Source of the DNA: DAOVGU01 sp030637775 [NCBI: bacterium]
GTDB taxonomy: Bacteria > Ratteibacteria > UBA8468
DNA: 7,819 bases
Reading direction: 5' to 3'
Assembly: GCA_030637775.1 (NCBI GenBank)
Contig: DAOWFY010000063.1
Coordinates: 1 to 7,819 of the forward strand
Part shown: positions 6,633-7,819 of the stretch, piece by piece
Layout of the letters: each line of letters opens with the position of its first letter
How positions within the stretch are numbered: the stretch's first letter is position 1
The notes under the pieces: model-generated
The model's input: the letters and a program-made list of their open reading frames with translations, nothing else
What the model was told of the DNA's origin: nothing
Database searches by the model: none
Program-made: the position numbers and the translations under genes

Positions 6633-7507
6633 TTCTGGTTGGAGAAAATATCAATATCGTTGCGAAGAAGATTGGTCCGGCAATAAAGAATAGAGAGGCA
6701 AAACTGATCCAGGAATTGGCGATTAAAGAGAAAGAGGCGGGAGTGGATTATTTAGACGTCAACTTGGGGCCAGCAAGGAAACAAGGAGCCGAACTTATGG
6801 AGTGGCTTGTTAAAACGATTCAGGAGGCGGTGGACCTTCCCCTCTTCTTGGACACGACAAATATCGAGGCAATTGAGGCGGGACTAAAAGTACATAAAGG
6901 AAAGGCGATTATCAATTCCATCTCCTGTAGACCGGAGAGGATGGAAGTTCTTTTCCCTTTAGCGAAGAAATATAATTGCGGTTTTGTGGGTTTACTCTTG
7001 GGTACTGAAGGTATCCCCCGGGATGCCGCTGAGAGGGGTGCTTTGGCGGCTGAACTTTTAGCCAAGGCAGCCGAGAAGGGAATTCCCAACGAAGATATCT
7101 GGCTGGACCCAATTGTGCTCCCCATCTCTTCCCAGCAAGACCAGGTTAAAGGTTGTACCGAATTTATGCAGATGTTCAGGGAATTGGCTCCGGGATGTAA
7201 GTCTACCTGTGGTCTCTCCAATGTCTCTAATGGAATTCCGGAAGAACTTCGCGGTCTCCTTAATCGCACCTATTTAATGATGCTGCAAAAATATGGGTTA
7301 ACCTCAGCCATTGTCGATGCCTTTGATTCCGAGTTGGTTAAAATAGCTAAAGGTGAAAAGGAGAATTTAAAAAATATTGTCTGGGATGCAATGGATGGAG
7401 AAGAATCGGATATAAGTACTTTTTCTCCAGAAGAGGTTAACTACCTTAAAACCACCAAGCTCTTATTGGGTCTTTCCCTTTACTCCCATTCCTGGCTTAA
7501 GTTGTGA
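6629..7507 (+). CDS. acsE: 5-methyltetrahydrofolate:corrinoid iron-sulfur protein methyltransferase (AcsE)
   Basis: This enzyme transfers the methyl group of 5-methyl-tetrahydrofolate to Co(I) of the corrinoid iron-sulfur protein. It is a pterin-binding TIM barrel related to dihydropteroate synthase and MetH. Motifs run in family order: GENIN near residue 5, DYLDVNLGPAR at 40-50, FLDTTN with Asp75, INSIS with Asn96, LDPIVLP with Asp160, and GLSNVSNG with Asn198. Asp75, Asn96 and Asp160 coincide with the pterin-contacting residues known in the Moorella enzyme, and Asn198 corresponds to its catalytic Asn199. At 292 aa it is about 30 longer than the 262-aa Moorella protein; the extra tail (TTKLLLGLSLYSHSWLKL) resembles that of other CODH/ACS-linked members of the family. 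ATG 6629 overlaps the acsC stop (ATGA), with AGGAGG at 6616-6621. It directly follows acsC with no acsD in between. Confidence 0.95.
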   Translation: MILVGENINIVAKKIGPAIKNREAKLIQELAIKEKEAGVDYLDVNLGPARKQGAELMEWLVKTIQEAVDLPLFLDTTNIEAIEAGLKVHKGKAIINSISCRPERMEVLFPLAKKYNCGFVGLLLGTEGIPRDAAERGALAAELLAKAAEKGIPNEDIWLDPIVLPISSQQDQVKGCTEFMQMFRELAPGCKSTCGLSNVSNGIPEELRGLLNRTYLMMLQKYGLTSAIVDAFDSELVKIAKGEKENLKNIVWDAMDGEESDISTFSPEEVNYLKTTKLLLGLSLYSHSWLKL

Positions 7508-7515
7508 AATCACAG

Positions 7516-7819
7516 ATGTTAATACAATGTAGTGGCCGAGTTTACTCGGCAAAAGCAGAGCAAGCTCTGCAACTACAGAAGACAACAGGAGTTTGTGCGT
7601 GGGTATCTGTAATGAGGGGGTGTGACAATTTTTGTTCTTATTGTGTGGTTCCGTATCTGCGGGGGAGGGGGAAAAGCAAACCTTCAAATTCGGTCTTGAG
7701 AGAGATTGAGCATCTTGCAGAAATGGGAGTAAAAGAAATTTGTCTCCTCGGGCAGAATATTGTTGCTTATGGCAAGGGGCTTGATGAAGAAACAGATTTT
7801 GCAGGGCTTCTTGAGAAAG
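7516..7819 (+). CDS. miaB: MiaB-like tRNA methylthiotransferase: radical SAM domain, N-terminal domain missing, runs off window end
   Basis: From about residue 25 (GVCAWVSVMRGCDNFCSYC) this is the start of the radical SAM core of MiaB, which adds a methylthio group to isopentenyl-adenosine 37 of tRNAs. The Cys36-x3-Cys40-x2-Cys43 motif binds the catalytic Fe4S4 cluster. VVPYLRGRGKSKP and the ICLLGQN segment at 75-81 are MiaB-type. Full MiaB proteins (about 440 aa) have a roughly 130-residue N-terminal MTTase domain with three cysteines for a second cluster. Here a stop codon at 7498-7500 in this frame and the acsE gene leave no room for it. Instead the frame runs through the palindromic repeat, giving 20-odd unrelated residues. 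ATG 7516 is the first ATG and GTG 7504 an alternative; neither has a good ribosome binding site. It is probably a 5'-deleted pseudogene or an assembly join. The 3' end is outside the window, and another methylthiotransferase subfamily is possible. Confidence 0.75.
   Translation, partial: MLIQCSGRVYSAKAEQALQLQKTTGVCAWVSVMRGCDNFCSYCVVPYLRGRGKSKPSNSVLREIEHLAEMGVKEICLLGQNIVAYGKGLDEETDFAGLLEK
7528..7577. repeat. Cloverleaf-like palindromic repeat (three paired stems)
   Basis: Fifty bases made of three complementary pairs. The outer stem is TGTAGT (7528-7533) with ACTACA (7572-7577). Two inner hairpins are GCCGAG-TTTA-CTCGGC (7535-7550) and GCAGAG-CAAG-CTCTGC (7555-7570). All three 6-bp stems are perfect, so chance is unlikely. 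The element follows acsE by 20 nt and has no T-run, so it is not a typical terminator. It looks like a dispersed REP/MITE-type element and differs in sequence from the palindrome at 2940-3010. It contains no stop codon in the frame of the downstream miaB-like gene. Confidence 0.75.

Noticed and set aside
7528-7577. Cloverleaf-like fold considered as a tRNA gene.
   Set aside because: At 50 nt it is too short, with two hairpin arms only, and it lacks the conserved D-loop and T-loop sequences.

Overview
The window comes from an anaerobic bacterium that makes or breaks down acetyl-CoA through the Wood-Ljungdahl (reductive acetyl-CoA) pathway. Four of its genes are core CODH/ACS genes: the 3' part of the carbon monoxide dehydrogenase gene (cooS/acsA), a complete bacterial-type acetyl-CoA synthase (acsB), the corrinoid iron-sulfur protein large subunit (acsC) and the methyltetrahydrofolate methyltransferase (acsE). 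The ACS is the long bacterial form with an N-terminal CODH-binding region, not the short archaeal CdhC. The lineage cannot be fixed from this sequence. Short palindromic repeats and small toxin-antitoxin genes among the metabolic genes suggest an uncultured environmental bacterium, but that is inference.

Layout, all genes on the + strand: cooS (entering from the left edge, ends 1444); an accessory islet (about 1445-2911) with a DUF2281-type antitoxin, an overlapping MazF/PemK-family toxin, an HNH endonuclease-like protein with an extra N-terminal domain, and a shortened YgiT-type zinc-finger protein; a nested palindromic repeat (about 2912-3046, core 2940-3010); then acsB, acsC and acsE packed with a 1-nt gap and a 4-nt overlap. 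A second, cloverleaf-like palindrome (7528-7577) follows. It is read in frame into a MiaB-like radical SAM methylthiotransferase that lacks its usual N-terminal domain and runs off the right edge.

Function of the metabolic block: CooS reduces CO2 to CO at its C-cluster. AcsE moves the methyl group of methyl-tetrahydrofolate to the cobalamin of AcsC (normally paired with AcsD, which is not in this window). AcsB joins methyl, CO and CoA at its nickel-iron-sulfur A-cluster. All metal ligands that can be checked are present, so these genes look functional.

The unusual part is structural. A low-GC defence or addiction-type islet separates cooS from acsB. The last islet gene loses its C-terminal zinc-knuckle half right where a palindromic element begins, and a second palindrome of different sequence sits at the junction with a headless miaB. 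The acsBCE block is therefore bracketed by two palindromic repeats, each next to a truncated gene, which points to repeat-associated rearrangement (or, less interestingly, to assembly joins at repeats).
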